From: VXNE01 sp965205735 | GTDB taxonomy: Bacteria; Pseudomonadota; Gammaproteobacteria; Pseudomonadales; Azotimanducaceae | DNA length: 64,000 nucleotides | Reading direction: 5' to 3' | Assembly (NCBI GenBank): GCA_965205735.1 | Contig: OZ242179.1 | Location: 992,001-1,056,000 of the forward strand | Part shown: piece after piece, positions 1 to 8,289 of the stretch | Layout: the number at the start of each line of letters is the position of its first letter | How positions within the stretch are numbered: position 1 is the first letter of the stretch | The notes under the pieces: generated by a model | The model's input: only the letters and a program-made list of their open reading frames with translations | What the model was told of the DNA's origin: nothing | Databases searched by the model: none | Made by a program: the position numbers and the translations under genes

Positions 1-952
1 AGAACTCCGGATCCGTCGTCTGACCTCGATCCCACATCGGGGCGCCCGCCGCCCTGCACAGGTCATCGGCAAGACCGTGGTAGTTATCGATCACAAGGTT
101 CCCACCAAACGCGTCGGGAACCGAGTCGCAGAGCCAGTCCTTCAGCGGGCGGTTGTAACAGAGCAGCAACGTCCGATAGCCCTGCCTGGCCATCGCCTGC
201 GCCTTGGCGAGAGCCAGCAGCGTCTTGCCGGATCCAGCCACACCCGAAATTGCAGCCTTGGGTTGTTGCGCGAGAATCTCCAGAATACGCTGCTGCTCAT
301 CCGTGAGGCGGCGCAACCGCTCCTCCTGATCTTCGATCTTGCGCCAGAGCACCGGCACGAGCTGGTATTTCGGGTAGAGGGCTTCACGGACGGAGGCCAC
401 CTCGTCGGAATAAAGCGCCCTGTCGTCCCTGCGCGCGAAGCTCTGGAAAATTCGACGTAGCGCACCCGGCAAGCCGCGAAGCGTGACCGCGTCCAGGATC
501 AATTCGCGCTGGATGCTCGCAGGCAGCCCTCCGGACACCCGGCAGTCCGGGAAGGCCACGGCGAATCCATAGGTAAAGGGCAAGCCGTTCGACATCGCGG
601 GATAACGCCGCGTCACGATGTCGACGATGTCGTGCATCGCCCTACGAGCCTGCTCGAACGGGTCCTTGTTGAGCTCGCGGCGTTGAGTCCCGACCTCGCG
701 GACCCACTTCTCGCCGTCGAAGAGCAGCGAGCCTCCCTTGACCTCCACAAACAAAACGCCCTTCTCGGGTTCGAGCAGGATGAAGTCGCACTCTCCCTCG
801 AGGAGCGTGCCGTGGGAACTCCTGGCCAGCCAGTTAAAGCTGTGAAAGACCTCCACGCGACGCGGCAACTGTTCGATGAGCGCGCGCGCAACGGAGCGCT
901 CGCCGGAATTTTGGATGTCATCGGGTTTAACTTTTGGAAACAGGTTTGCCAT
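1..952 (-). CDS. NERD-domain superfamily I helicase, 3' end beyond window
   Basis: The reading frame opens at an ATG at 952 and runs off the left edge, so only about 317 N-terminal residues are visible. Residues 10-130 form a NERD (nuclease-related) domain: the strand around D56 (GECDFILL) and the FVEVKGG motif (E70, K72) match the PD-(D/E)XK-like core of that family. A Walker A motif, GVAGSGKT (K243), follows, and then a segment like motif Ia (TLLLCYNRPL). This order is that of NERD-UvrD/DUF2075-type helicases, which process DNA or RNA with ATP hydrolysis in the cytoplasm. The gene is transcribed away from the AAA+/WYL/DUF2779 block and sits 93 bp downstream of the gene at 1046-1816, possibly co-transcribed with it. 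The helicase C-terminal half cannot be seen, so the exact subfamily stays open. Confidence 0.85.
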   Translation of the reverse strand, partial: MANLFPKVKPDDIQNSGERSVARALIEQLPRRVEVFHSFNWLARSSHGTLLEGECDFILLEPEKGVLFVEVKGGSLLFDGEKWVREVGTQRRELNKDPFEQARRAMHDIVDIVTRRYPAMSNGLPFTYGFAVAFPDCRVSGGLPASIQRELILDAVTLRGLPGALRRIFQSFARRDDRALYSDEVASVREALYPKYQLVPVLWRKIEDQEERLRRLTDEQQRILEILAQQPKAAISGVAGSGKTLLALAKAQAMARQGYRTLLLCYNRPLKDWLCDSVPDAFGGNLVIDNYHGLADDLCRAAGAPMWDRGQTTDPEF

Positions 953-1045
953 CGGGTTCCATGTATGCGTCGCAGCACTGGACTGAACTCACGACTGAGT
1001 GTGGCAGCCAACGGTCGCGGCCGACAAGCCATCGCGGGAAATCAT

Positions 1046-1816
1046 TCACGCTTGGATCCTCCCCTCCACGCGAGACCAGACGAAAATCCCTTCTTCAGCG
1101 AGACGCCCGAGCATCGCCGCAGCTTCCTTCGGCGTCGGGCTCCTCTCGTCGAAGCCGAGTGGACAACCGTGGTACAGGGCGCCCATGGCGCAGTCTTCCA
1201 GGCCCAAAACCCGGGCCGCTTCCGTCTTGATGAAGTAGGGCTTGCGACGCTGGCGCCGATGGTTCCATTGCGTCGGAGCGAAACGAAACAGCGCGTGCGC
1301 CAGTAGGCAGGCCGGGCTGCCGTCGTCGTGCTCCGTACGAGTTTGGTCATATTGCTCGAGCGGAACCGTCTCCATGTATTCCGCTAGCGCAACGACGCGT
1401 TTGCTGCTTTCGGCAAACCCGTGCAGGTCCCACCATGCCTCCGACAGATGATCGCGTTCCTGCCGGACTAGCCGAAGTGCGACAGCCAGTCTCGGTTCGC
1501 GCATGCCGCCTTCCATGATCGCCCCGGTCAAGACGTCGATCCTTACCCGTTCGCCTTCGTGGTCGACTGTCAAGCGCGGCGCGGGCTGTCCATCATAGAC
1601 GAGTGCGTACAACGCCCCTTCGATAATCGCCCTCGTCAAGACGTCAATCCATGCCCATTGGCCTTCGCGCTCGACTCCCAAGCGCGGCGCGGACTGTCGA
1701 TCGCAGATGAGCGGGTACAACCCACCCTCCTCTTCGGCGTACATCGTCATGGGCGCATCTGCGTACAGCGAGAAGAAGTCACTGTGAACAGCTACCAACT
1801 GATCCGATTTGATCAC
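1046..1816 (-). CDS. Hypothetical protein with 36-residue internal tandem repeat
   Basis: A 256-residue protein that I do not recognise. The start is GTG at 1816-1814, with a purine-rich AGGGGGTG just upstream, and it overlaps by four bases (GTGA) the stop of a small frame at 1813-2004. Residues about 30-100 contain two copies of a 36-residue unit (for example YDGQPAPRLTVDHEGE followed by RIDVLTGAIMEGG). At DNA level they repeat with a 108-bp period between about 1510 and 1725. The C-terminal half is basic (HRRQRRKPYFIKTEAA), then a helical region with a GFDERSPTPKEAAAML segment. There is no signal peptide or membrane segment. It precedes the NERD helicase on the same strand, so it may be an accessory subunit or sensor of that enzyme; that is inference from position only. 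Confidence 0.65.
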   Translation of the reverse strand: MIKSDQLVAVHSDFFSLYADAPMTMYAEEEGGLYPLICDRQSAPRLGVEREGQWAWIDVLTRAIIEGALYALVYDGQPAPRLTVDHEGERVRIDVLTGAIMEGGMREPRLAVALRLVRQERDHLSEAWWDLHGFAESSKRVVALAEYMETVPLEQYDQTRTEHDDGSPACLLAHALFRFAPTQWNHRRQRRKPYFIKTEAARVLGLEDCAMGALYHGCPLGFDERSPTPKEAAAMLGRLAEEGIFVWSRVEGRIQA

Positions 1817-2004
1817 TCGTTCACCCCCTGAGCAGATTGTTGAACATCCCTGCTGTCCTGCGCGGGCCCGTTACACGTTTGCGCCTCGCCCGATGAGGGA
1901 TTCTCCACATCTATGCGACTTAATACGTCGTATTCCTGTGGCATGGTTGGCCCCGCTGTCAACGCTGCCGGGAAAACTCCATGCTCAATGCCTACGAACG
2001 CCAT
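1813..2004 (-). CDS. Possible small ORF coupled to the 1046-1816 gene
   Basis: A 63-codon frame whose TGA stop overlaps the GTG start of the downstream gene in the form GTGA, the usual arrangement for translational coupling. A second ATG at 1944 would give 43 residues, starting MPQEYDVLSRIDVENP, and would avoid overlap with the divergent gene that starts at 1981. The peptide is acidic and polar with no recognisable domain. It could be a real small partner, or just the untranslated leader between two divergent promoters. The only support is the overlap geometry, so confidence is low. Confidence 0.3.
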   Translation of the reverse strand: MAFVGIEHGVFPAALTAGPTMPQEYDVLSRIDVENPSSGEAQTCNGPAQDSRDVQQSAQGVNE

Positions 2005-2673
2005 CTCGCCCTCTCCTATCTCGGCAACATGCTCCGGCGACTGCGTCGCACTACGGCAGAGGCGAAGAAGTTGGCCGAATGGCTGGAGGAGAATGCATCG
2101 TTGATAGCAAGTGACGCGCGGTCAACCGAGCGAATGAGGACGACCGCATCGACCACTCCGCTCTCCGCCCGGAACTGGCGAACCTTGCGCAATCTCATCG
2201 AAAAGGAGTCCGTCGCAACGGAGGACGTATCGCCCGACCCGATGGGCTGCCGCCTGCGTCGACTCGGCGAAACGGTCGGCCTCTCGTCACTCGATATCGC
2301 TTTGCTTGAGGTTCTCTTGCGCTACAAGACGCAGCCGGTCATCGAGTCCTTGATCGACGCGCCCTTCCTGTACACACACGCGTCACTTGGACCGATGAAC
2401 GCGCGAAGCCGGGCGCTGCCGTGCGTCCTTGGCAAATCGACCAACATTGTTCGAAGCCGCTTCGCCGAAGACGCTCCGCTGGTCCGTAAGGGACTCGTGT
2501 CAATCGACGACGATCAGGATGTCGAGGCAATCGGACGTCTGCGCCGATTCGGTTCGCCTGGTTCGGAAGAAGCCGATGTCCGGACGCTACTGCTTGGGCA
2601 GAGCCCGCTGAGCGAACTGAGTGGTCGGATTTCGACCACCTCGGACAGAACAGGGAGAACGTGGCACGACTGA
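1981..2673 (+). CDS. N-terminal part of AAA+ ATPase, upstream of a frameshift
   Basis: This frame encodes 230 residues: a basic, helical N-terminus (LRRLRRTTAEAKKLAEWLEE), then a mixed region ending near LLLGQSPL. After about position 2600 its reading becomes unlike protein (Ser/Thr/Arg-rich), while the frame that carries the downstream ATPase reads sensibly through EWSDFDHLGQNRENV just before the GTG at 2661. Together they look like one protein of roughly 690 residues, a known architecture in which an N-terminal helical/regulatory domain precedes two AAA modules. The two frames overlap by 13 bp. A one-base indel between about 2595 and 2620 would explain the split; a true two-gene arrangement or programmed frameshift is less likely. 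The N-terminal domain itself is not recognised. Confidence 0.6.
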   Translation: MLNAYERHLALSYLGNMLRRLRRTTAEAKKLAEWLEENASLIASDARSTERMRTTASTTPLSARNWRTLRNLIEKESVATEDVSPDPMGCRLRRLGETVGLSSLDIALLEVLLRYKTQPVIESLIDAPFLYTHASLGPMNARSRALPCVLGKSTNIVRSRFAEDAPLVRKGLVSIDDDQDVEAIGRLRRFGSPGSEEADVRTLLLGQSPLSELSGRISTTSDRTGRTWHD

Positions 2674-4040
2674 TCCGAGGCGCGGCCGCACGTCGTGCGA
2701 GAGGTGTGAACGTCCTCGTATACGGTCCACCCGGAACGGGCAAGACGGAGTTCTGCAGGGTGCTCGCCAAGCGGCTGGAGTTCGACCTGTTCGGCGTCGG
2801 AGAGGCGGACGAAAGCGGCAGCGAACCTTCACGGAAGGAGCGCCTCGCCGAACTTTGCCTCGCCCAGCACCTCGTTGGCGAAGACTCGGGCGGTTTGCTT
2901 CTTTTCGACGAGATGGAAGACATTTTGTCGGGCTCGACCGCGTGGTCGCCATTTGGAGGGTTGCTCGGACGAAGTCTCCGGGGAAGTTCCTCCAAGGTCT
3001 TCATGAACCGGCTCCTTGAGGAAACGCCGACGCCGATTCTCTGGACGACCAATGCAGCGGAGGATATCGAACCCCACATCCTCCGCCGCATGATGTTCGC
3101 CCTGGAAATGCGGCAGCCCCCGGCGCAGGTTCGCGCCAGAATCTGGACGCGCCAATTGTCCAGCCATGGCATTGAAGCGACTCCGGCCGAAGCGGAGTCA
3201 CTGGCCCGCGAGTTCGATGCCTCGCCGGGCGTGGCTGCGGGCGCCACTGCGGCGGCATCGCTTGCCGGCGGCGACTTTGACCTCGTGCGTAGCGGCGTTC
3301 GCAGTTTATCCCGCGTGCTCGGCTGCGAGCGCCCCGAGCGCCGGGCCACGACGCGTTTCGACCCGCGGTTGCTGGAAGCTGACATCGACCTCAGCGTGCT
3401 GGCTGACCGTTTGGCCGATCGGCGCGAGCGCCGGTTTTCGATGTGCCTCCAGGGCGCGCCGGGGACTGGCAAGAGCGCCTACGCGCGGCATCTTGCCGAA
3501 CGTCTGGATCTGGAAGTCAAGCAAATGCGCGCTTCCGACCTACTGGGCATGTACGTGGGCCAGAGCGAGAAGAACATCGCCCGCGCGTTCGCCGAGGCGC
3601 GCGCCGAAGAGGCATTCCTGGTGTTCGATGAGGCGGATTCGCTGCTTGCGGACCGCCGGGGAGCGCATCGAAACTGGGAAGTGAGCCAGGTGAACGAGAT
3701 GCTGACGTGGATGGAAAGCCATCCGTTGCCGTTCGCGTGCACGACCAACTACGGGGAGAAGCTCGACGAAGCGGCATTGCGGCGATTCACGTTCAAGGCG
3801 ACGCTCGGCTACCTCGAGCGGCAGTCGGCACGCGCGGCATTCCTCGCATACTTTGGTCGCGAGGCACCTCCCGAGCTGGACCGATTGGACTGTCTGACGC
3901 CCGGCGATTTCGAGGTCGTGCGACGGAAGGCGGAAGTGCTTGGCAAGCGGGACGACGCTGCCGCGTTGTTCGACATGCTGCGCGCAGAGTGCGACGCGAA
4001 GCCCGGTCAGATGGCCTGCATCGGATTCCAGGCAGCTTAG
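2661..4040 (+). CDS. AAA+ ATPase with two ATPase modules (C-terminal part)
   Basis: A 459-residue frame counted from GTG at 2661, but coding sense begins earlier (about 2604), so it is probably the continuation of the 1981 gene. Module 1 has Walker A GPPGTGKT (residues 22-29) and Walker B LLLFDE (79-84), followed by a sensor-like WTTN. Module 2 has GAPGTGKS (265-272), the pore-loop-like MYVGQSEKNIARAF, Walker B FLVFDEAD (319-326) and a CTTNYGEKLD sensor region. Such tandem AAA+ proteins remodel protein or nucleoprotein complexes in the cytoplasm. It is followed after 77 bp by a WYL regulator and then a nuclease, suggesting a defence or DNA-processing operon. The substrate is unknown. Confidence 0.8.
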   Translation: MARLIRGAAARRARGVNVLVYGPPGTGKTEFCRVLAKRLEFDLFGVGEADESGSEPSRKERLAELCLAQHLVGEDSGGLLLFDEMEDILSGSTAWSPFGGLLGRSLRGSSSKVFMNRLLEETPTPILWTTNAAEDIEPHILRRMMFALEMRQPPAQVRARIWTRQLSSHGIEATPAEAESLAREFDASPGVAAGATAAASLAGGDFDLVRSGVRSLSRVLGCERPERRATTRFDPRLLEADIDLSVLADRLADRRERRFSMCLQGAPGTGKSAYARHLAERLDLEVKQMRASDLLGMYVGQSEKNIARAFAEARAEEAFLVFDEADSLLADRRGAHRNWEVSQVNEMLTWMESHPLPFACTTNYGEKLDEAALRRFTFKATLGYLERQSARAAFLAYFGREAPPELDRLDCLTPGDFEVVRRKAEVLGKRDDAAALFDMLRAECDAKPGQMACIGFQAA

Positions 4041-4081
4041 CGGAACACCGCTTCAAGCAGTAGCCACGTTGTTCGCCAGGG

Positions 4082-4111
4082 ACGGGTACTTGGGCTCCCC
4101 ACGGGTACAAT
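4082..4111 (+). promoter_or_regulatory. Candidate promoter and direct-repeat operator before the WYL gene
   Basis: Two exact copies of ACGGGTAC (4082-4089 and 4101-4108) lie 19 bp apart, and the second runs into TACAAT (4106-4111), a good -10 hexamer. The -10 ends six bases before the ATG at 4118, which would give a leaderless transcript; no Shine-Dalgarno sequence is visible. The repeats would suit autoregulation by the WYL protein. No convincing -35 was found, so this is a proposal. Confidence 0.35.
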
Positions 4112-4117
4112 GCCGCG

Positions 4118-5122
4118 ATGCGCAAGGCCACTGATACCGTCCTCCGCCATCTCGCGATGCTCGCGTCCATTCCCGTCCGCCCGAACGCGAAGAGTACGCG
4201 GGAGATTCGAGAGGAATTGCTGGAACAGGATTCCGAATACGACGTTTCGGTTCGTTCCATTCAGCGCAGCCTTGAGATGCTGTCGACCCGGTTCCCCATC
4301 GCCTCCGAAATGCGCGGTAGGGCGAATTACTGGTATTGGATAGACAAGCACGCGCTCACGCAGATTCCCGCGATGGGTCAGCCCACTGCATTCGTGTTGC
4401 GACTGGCATCGGAATACCTCAAGCCGTTGATGCCGGCTTCGGCGCTTCGTCGCCTGGAGCCGTATTTCCGCCACGCGGACGATGTCATCTCGGGCACGGG
4501 CCTGGGTCGGTGGGTCAAGCGGGCGCGAATCGTGGGTCGCGGGCCACTCCTGCAGCCTCCGGACGTTAAGGATGAGGTGTTGGAGACGGTCTCCGCAGCG
4601 TTGATGAACAATCGGCAGGTAGAAGTAGCCTACCGAAGCAGGGCGGGCACTCGAGCCCAACGGATCGTGTTGAACCCCCTTGGCGTCGTCTCGCGCGACG
4701 GCGTCGTCTACCTGGTCGCGACTTCCTGGGAATACGAAGATATTCGACACTACGTCTTGCACCGGATGGCGAAACCCGCGCTGTTGGAGACTCCCGCCAA
4801 GTCTTCCCCGGAGTTCAACCTCTCCGCCCACATTCAGGAGGAACTTCGGTTCTCCTACCCGATAAACCCGGGCAACCTCCTCCTGCGCGCACTATTCGCC
4901 CAAGATGCGGCGTTCCATCTCATGGAGAGCCGTCTTGCGGCCGACCACCGGACCACCGAATGGGAGGACGGACGCGTCCTGCTCGAAGCCACCGTTCCGG
5001 ACACCGCAGACCTCCGCTGGTGGCTACTCGGCTTCGGCAGCGCGGTCGAGGTGCTCGAGCCCGCGTCGTTGCGTGAAGAGTTTCAGAGGCAGATGCGAAA
5101 ATTGAATGCGATGTATGGATAA
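4118..5122 (+). CDS. WYL-domain transcriptional regulator
   Basis: A 334-residue regulator. Residues 1-75 are a DeoR-like winged helix (TREIREELLEQ then VSVRSIQRSLEML, the recognition helix). Residues about 150-235 are a WYL fold: QVEVAYRSRAGT, LNPLGVVSRDGVVYLVAT and the ligand-facing HYVLHRM. The C-terminal about 90 residues match a WCX extension (DTADLRWWLLGFGSAVEVLEP). WYL regulators bind nucleic-acid or nucleotide ligands and often control phage-defence operons (BrxR, CapW are characterised examples). Its position between an AAA+ ATPase and a DUF2779 nuclease makes it the likely regulator of this block. The start is fixed by an ATG with in-frame winged-helix sense immediately after it; the mRNA may be leaderless. 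Confidence 0.9.
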   Translation: MRKATDTVLRHLAMLASIPVRPNAKSTREIREELLEQDSEYDVSVRSIQRSLEMLSTRFPIASEMRGRANYWYWIDKHALTQIPAMGQPTAFVLRLASEYLKPLMPASALRRLEPYFRHADDVISGTGLGRWVKRARIVGRGPLLQPPDVKDEVLETVSAALMNNRQVEVAYRSRAGTRAQRIVLNPLGVVSRDGVVYLVATSWEYEDIRHYVLHRMAKPALLETPAKSSPEFNLSAHIQEELRFSYPINPGNLLLRALFAQDAAFHLMESRLAADHRTTEWEDGRVLLEATVPDTADLRWWLLGFGSAVEVLEPASLREEFQRQMRKLNAMYG

Positions 5123-5150
5123 GCAGTTTTGCCGACTGCGCCCGCAGTAA

Positions 5151-6635
5151 GTGATCAAAACGACTCTCTCGAAGACGCGCTACCTGTCTGGAGACCAGTG
5201 CCACCTGCGGCTGTGGCACGACACCCATGCACCTGAACTCGCCCCAGAGGTCGATGATTCCCTTCAGGCGATTTTCGATACCGGGCACGAGGTCGGCGAG
5301 ATCGCCTGCCGTCGTTACCCTAGCGGACACCTCGTCGCGCAAGATCATCGGCATGTGGCGGAAGCTCTGGAAGAGACGCGAGAGGTCATTGCGGCGACCA
5401 CCGTTCCCGCCCTGTTCGAGGCGGCGTTCGTCCACCGAGGGGTACTGGCCCGGGCGGATGTGATCGAGCGCTTGTCGGGCGGGGGTTGGGGGCTGGTAGA
5501 GGTCAAGTCCACTACACGCCTTAAGGATGTCTTCGTCCTCGATGTTGCGCTCCAGCTCTGGGTCCTGCGCGGCGCCGGACTCGATGTGCGCGAAGCCGGG
5601 ATTCTTACTCTCGATCGGAACTATGTCTACGACGGCGAACGGCTCGACCTCGACGCGCTGTTCAAGCTGCATCCCGTTCTCGATCAAGCGGAGTCTCTTC
5701 TGGATTCCGTCGTCACCGGCGTTCGGGACATGCAGGAGATGATCGAGAAGCGTTCGCCGCCGGATATTGCGCCGGGCGACCACTGCTTCACTCCGTACTC
5801 GTGTCCATACTACGCGCACTGCACGCGCGACTTCGCCAGCCCCGAACACAACCTCGACGAACTGCCCAGGCTGGGCACCAAACGCGGCGATGCCCTGAAA
5901 GCCGAGGGCATAGAGGAGATCCGGGACATTCCTCCGGACTTCCCGCTCACCCCTCTGCAACAGATTGTCCGAGAGGCGGTACGGGAGGGTCGCGCAGTGG
6001 TTCGCGGCAACCTCCAGAAGGAACTCGCCAAGGCAGCACCTCCCATTCGCTTTCTCGACTTCGAGACTTTCGCGCCCGCCATACCGCGCTTCGCCGGCAC
6101 GCGGCCCTATGACGCGATTCCGTTTCTGTTTTCCGTGCATACGGAACGGGACGGATCACCGCCCGTACACGAGGACTACCTGCACCAGACCGAGGGCGAC
6201 CCTCGCCCGGAACTTGTCGAACGGCTGATCGAGGCCCTCGGGCACAACGGCGCTATCTGCTCCTACTCCAGCTACGAAGGGCAGGTGCTACGTGCGCTGA
6301 TGGCGGCCGTTCCGGGAAGGTCGGAGTCACTCGCCTCAATTGAAGATCGACTCTTCGATTTGCTCCCTGTGATCCGCAACGGGTACTACCACCCGGACTT
6401 TAGAGGATCGTTCTCGATCAAGAACGTGCTGCCCGTTCTGGTGCCCGGCTCGGGTTATGACGATCTTTCGATCTCGGACGGACAGACTGCGGCAACCCGA
6501 TACACCCAAGCACTAAATACCGAAGATGCCCTGGAGCGGCAGCGAACGTTCGACGATCTGCGCGCCTATTGCGCCCGGGATACGCTCGCCATGGTCAAGC
6601 TGCGCGAGGCGCTCACGCTGCTAGCCTTTTCATAA
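5151..6635 (+). CDS. DUF2779-type nuclease: Cas4/RecB-like domain plus DEDD exonuclease-like domain
   Basis: 494 residues from a GTG at 5151, 28 bp after the WYL gene. The N-terminal half looks like a Cas4/AddB-type PD-(D/E)XK nuclease: D103 (RADVIERL), E117 and K119 (LVEVKS), with four cysteines in the iron-sulfur pattern, C17 near the start and C212, C218, C224 (HCFTPYSCPYYAHC). Residues about 238-262 resemble a helix-hairpin-helix (LGTKRGDALKAEGIEEI). The C-terminal half starts with FLDFETF (D303, E305) and ends with YCARDTLAMV, the first and last motifs of DEDD/RNase H-like exonucleases. This is the DUF2779 architecture. It probably degrades or trims DNA or RNA. No Shine-Dalgarno is obvious before the GTG; an ATG further in would remove C17. 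Confidence 0.85.
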   Translation: MIKTTLSKTRYLSGDQCHLRLWHDTHAPELAPEVDDSLQAIFDTGHEVGEIACRRYPSGHLVAQDHRHVAEALEETREVIAATTVPALFEAAFVHRGVLARADVIERLSGGGWGLVEVKSTTRLKDVFVLDVALQLWVLRGAGLDVREAGILTLDRNYVYDGERLDLDALFKLHPVLDQAESLLDSVVTGVRDMQEMIEKRSPPDIAPGDHCFTPYSCPYYAHCTRDFASPEHNLDELPRLGTKRGDALKAEGIEEIRDIPPDFPLTPLQQIVREAVREGRAVVRGNLQKELAKAAPPIRFLDFETFAPAIPRFAGTRPYDAIPFLFSVHTERDGSPPVHEDYLHQTEGDPRPELVERLIEALGHNGAICSYSSYEGQVLRALMAAVPGRSESLASIEDRLFDLLPVIRNGYYHPDFRGSFSIKNVLPVLVPGSGYDDLSISDGQTAATRYTQALNTEDALERQRTFDDLRAYCARDTLAMVKLREALTLLAFS

Positions 6636-6769
6636 GGCAACGACGGGCAATTCCGAGTCCGCAATTCTTTCTATCCAAAGGAATACGTTACGCATCCCGC
6701 GCCGAACAGTTGTCCGGATTTACTTTCCAATCAAAACCGTGACACGTCTTGGATCAAGTCTCCGGGTAT

Positions 6770-7924
6770 TCACTCAATCCAGTCAATTCTCAAACCACGC
6801 GGGACACCGAAATTGTTCCCGATCGCCCATCGTTCGACTGCTGCTCTCACGTCTTTTCCGGGGCGACCATTCCACTTCCCACGAACATCAACGATAGTAC
6901 TATCGTTCCCCAGCTCAATAGTCGCCACGCGACGACTCACGTCTAACGCGTTCAAACACCTTTTTATTACAGTCCAGATCGACGACCTACCTTCCACGCA
7001 ATGGTCAAGGTACGCATAAACACAATGATGCATAATTCTCCCCTCTTTCGCCAAATCCTTCCCGTTTTTGATTTGACGGAATTCATACCTTACAGTGCCA
7101 TCAGGATGCTCGTAGGCGAATGATTTATCTGGAATTGACGCGCCATCCCACGTTACCGCAGAGCCTCCATTTTCGGCGAGCCTCATATGCCACGCATCGC
7201 GCGAAAGAGCAAGACTTCTCAACGTGCGCCCGCGCATGGTTTGTACATCATTCCTTTGGAGAAAATCCAAGTAGTCGTTGAATTCGTTTAGGGAAACGTA
7301 GTTGCCCGAGAAGAATAGAAGGACCTCTTTCCAAAAAGATAAACGATCCCAAGCGATCATATGGCGCTTTTGGAGGACAGCATCATTGGACCCGAAGTCG
7401 GTCAAATTTGATCTGGCTACCAGGTTCGCAAAGCCTCGACTATTGCCGGAAGTAACATACGCTTTAGACCACCAGAGATTTTGATGCAGCGTGTTGCTGT
7501 GTGGAGCCTCAGTCATAAGGACGTGAACCTCTCTCTTGTTCAAGATTTCACGAATGGCGGTCGACTTATATAACGATATTCCCTGCGCCAGAGAGACATA
7601 CCAGTCTCTGTAAAGACTATCAATATCATCGCTCGCGAAGGCTCGGCTGAAAAAAATGGGAACCGGGTACTTTTGAAGCAGGTGTCTTGCCACATCGCAC
7701 CTAATTTTGTCCGGTCGTTTCGAGCGAGGAGCACGCCAACTATCCAAGGGACGGATGAACTTGGTACCGTAGAGGAGTTGCAATTCCCGATAGAACTCCT
7801 GCGCGACGTTTTGGCTCCGTACCGCTTTGCGCTCCTTTTTTGATGTTGAAAGGGCTTCCTTGAGCATCGCCTCGTTAGCGAGCCTCACCTTTTCTCTTGC
7901 CGCTCTTTTGGTCTTGTTAGCCAT
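6770..7924 (-). CDS. PcfJ-domain protein
   Basis: About 384 residues if read from ATG at 7924 (MANKTKRAAREKV); an upstream ATG at 7948 adds eight residues. The C-terminal third carries the PcfJ signature: LAKEGRIMHHCVYAYLDHC, an SSIWTVI strand and a VATIELG strand. PcfJ-like proteins occur on conjugative plasmids and other mobile elements; their molecular role is unsettled. The gene is noticeably AT-richer than its neighbours and uses AT-ending codons, which points to recent transfer. It lies convergent with the DUF2779 nuclease, 134 bp apart, and nothing recognisable of a conjugation system is nearby. It may be cargo of the same accessory block. Confidence 0.75.
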   Translation of the reverse strand: MANKTKRAAREKVRLANEAMLKEALSTSKKERKAVRSQNVAQEFYRELQLLYGTKFIRPLDSWRAPRSKRPDKIRCDVARHLLQKYPVPIFFSRAFASDDIDSLYRDWYVSLAQGISLYKSTAIREILNKREVHVLMTEAPHSNTLHQNLWWSKAYVTSGNSRGFANLVARSNLTDFGSNDAVLQKRHMIAWDRLSFWKEVLLFFSGNYVSLNEFNDYLDFLQRNDVQTMRGRTLRSLALSRDAWHMRLAENGGSAVTWDGASIPDKSFAYEHPDGTVRYEFRQIKNGKDLAKEGRIMHHCVYAYLDHCVEGRSSIWTVIKRCLNALDVSRRVATIELGNDSTIVDVRGKWNGRPGKDVRAAVERWAIGNNFGVPRGLRIDWIE

Positions 7925-7948
7925 GAGCAATGGGTTGGCGCCTTTCAT

Positions 7949-8289
7949 TCATGGCAGCGTCGCCGCCACAGACGAGCGCAATTGGTACGCTGACCTTCCC
8001 ACTACGCTATTGTGAAGACGTAGCGTCAACGAAGACATCCGACGATTTACCCTAACCACCACCTACCTCTTTGATCTACGCTCCGATCACTGCGCGAGCC
8101 TGGATCTTCGTCCCGTCGACGCCGCCATCCCGGCCATCGCCTTTCAGGCGGCGGAATCGTCCTCGCGCATCACTCGAAACTACGGATGTTCGCAATCCCG
8201 AAGGTTTGCGAAAAGTCAGCCCAGAACGGAATGCTAGGCCAACAATGCGACGAACCATGTCGCCTTGTTGTTGAAACTGTCTCTACGAG
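7949..8289. other. Gene-poor stretch between PcfJ gene and small acidic ORF
   Basis: About 340 bp with no convincing gene on either strand. Short open frames exist but lack start-site support or recognisable motifs. It may hold decayed mobile-element sequence. Confidence 0.4.

Noticed and set aside
613..1306. Other frames over the NERD helicase start
   Set aside because: NERD and Walker A motifs are in the frame starting at 952 only.
8040..8180. Transposase remnant
   Set aside because: A few phrases on either strand looked reminiscent, but no catalytic motif could be recognised.
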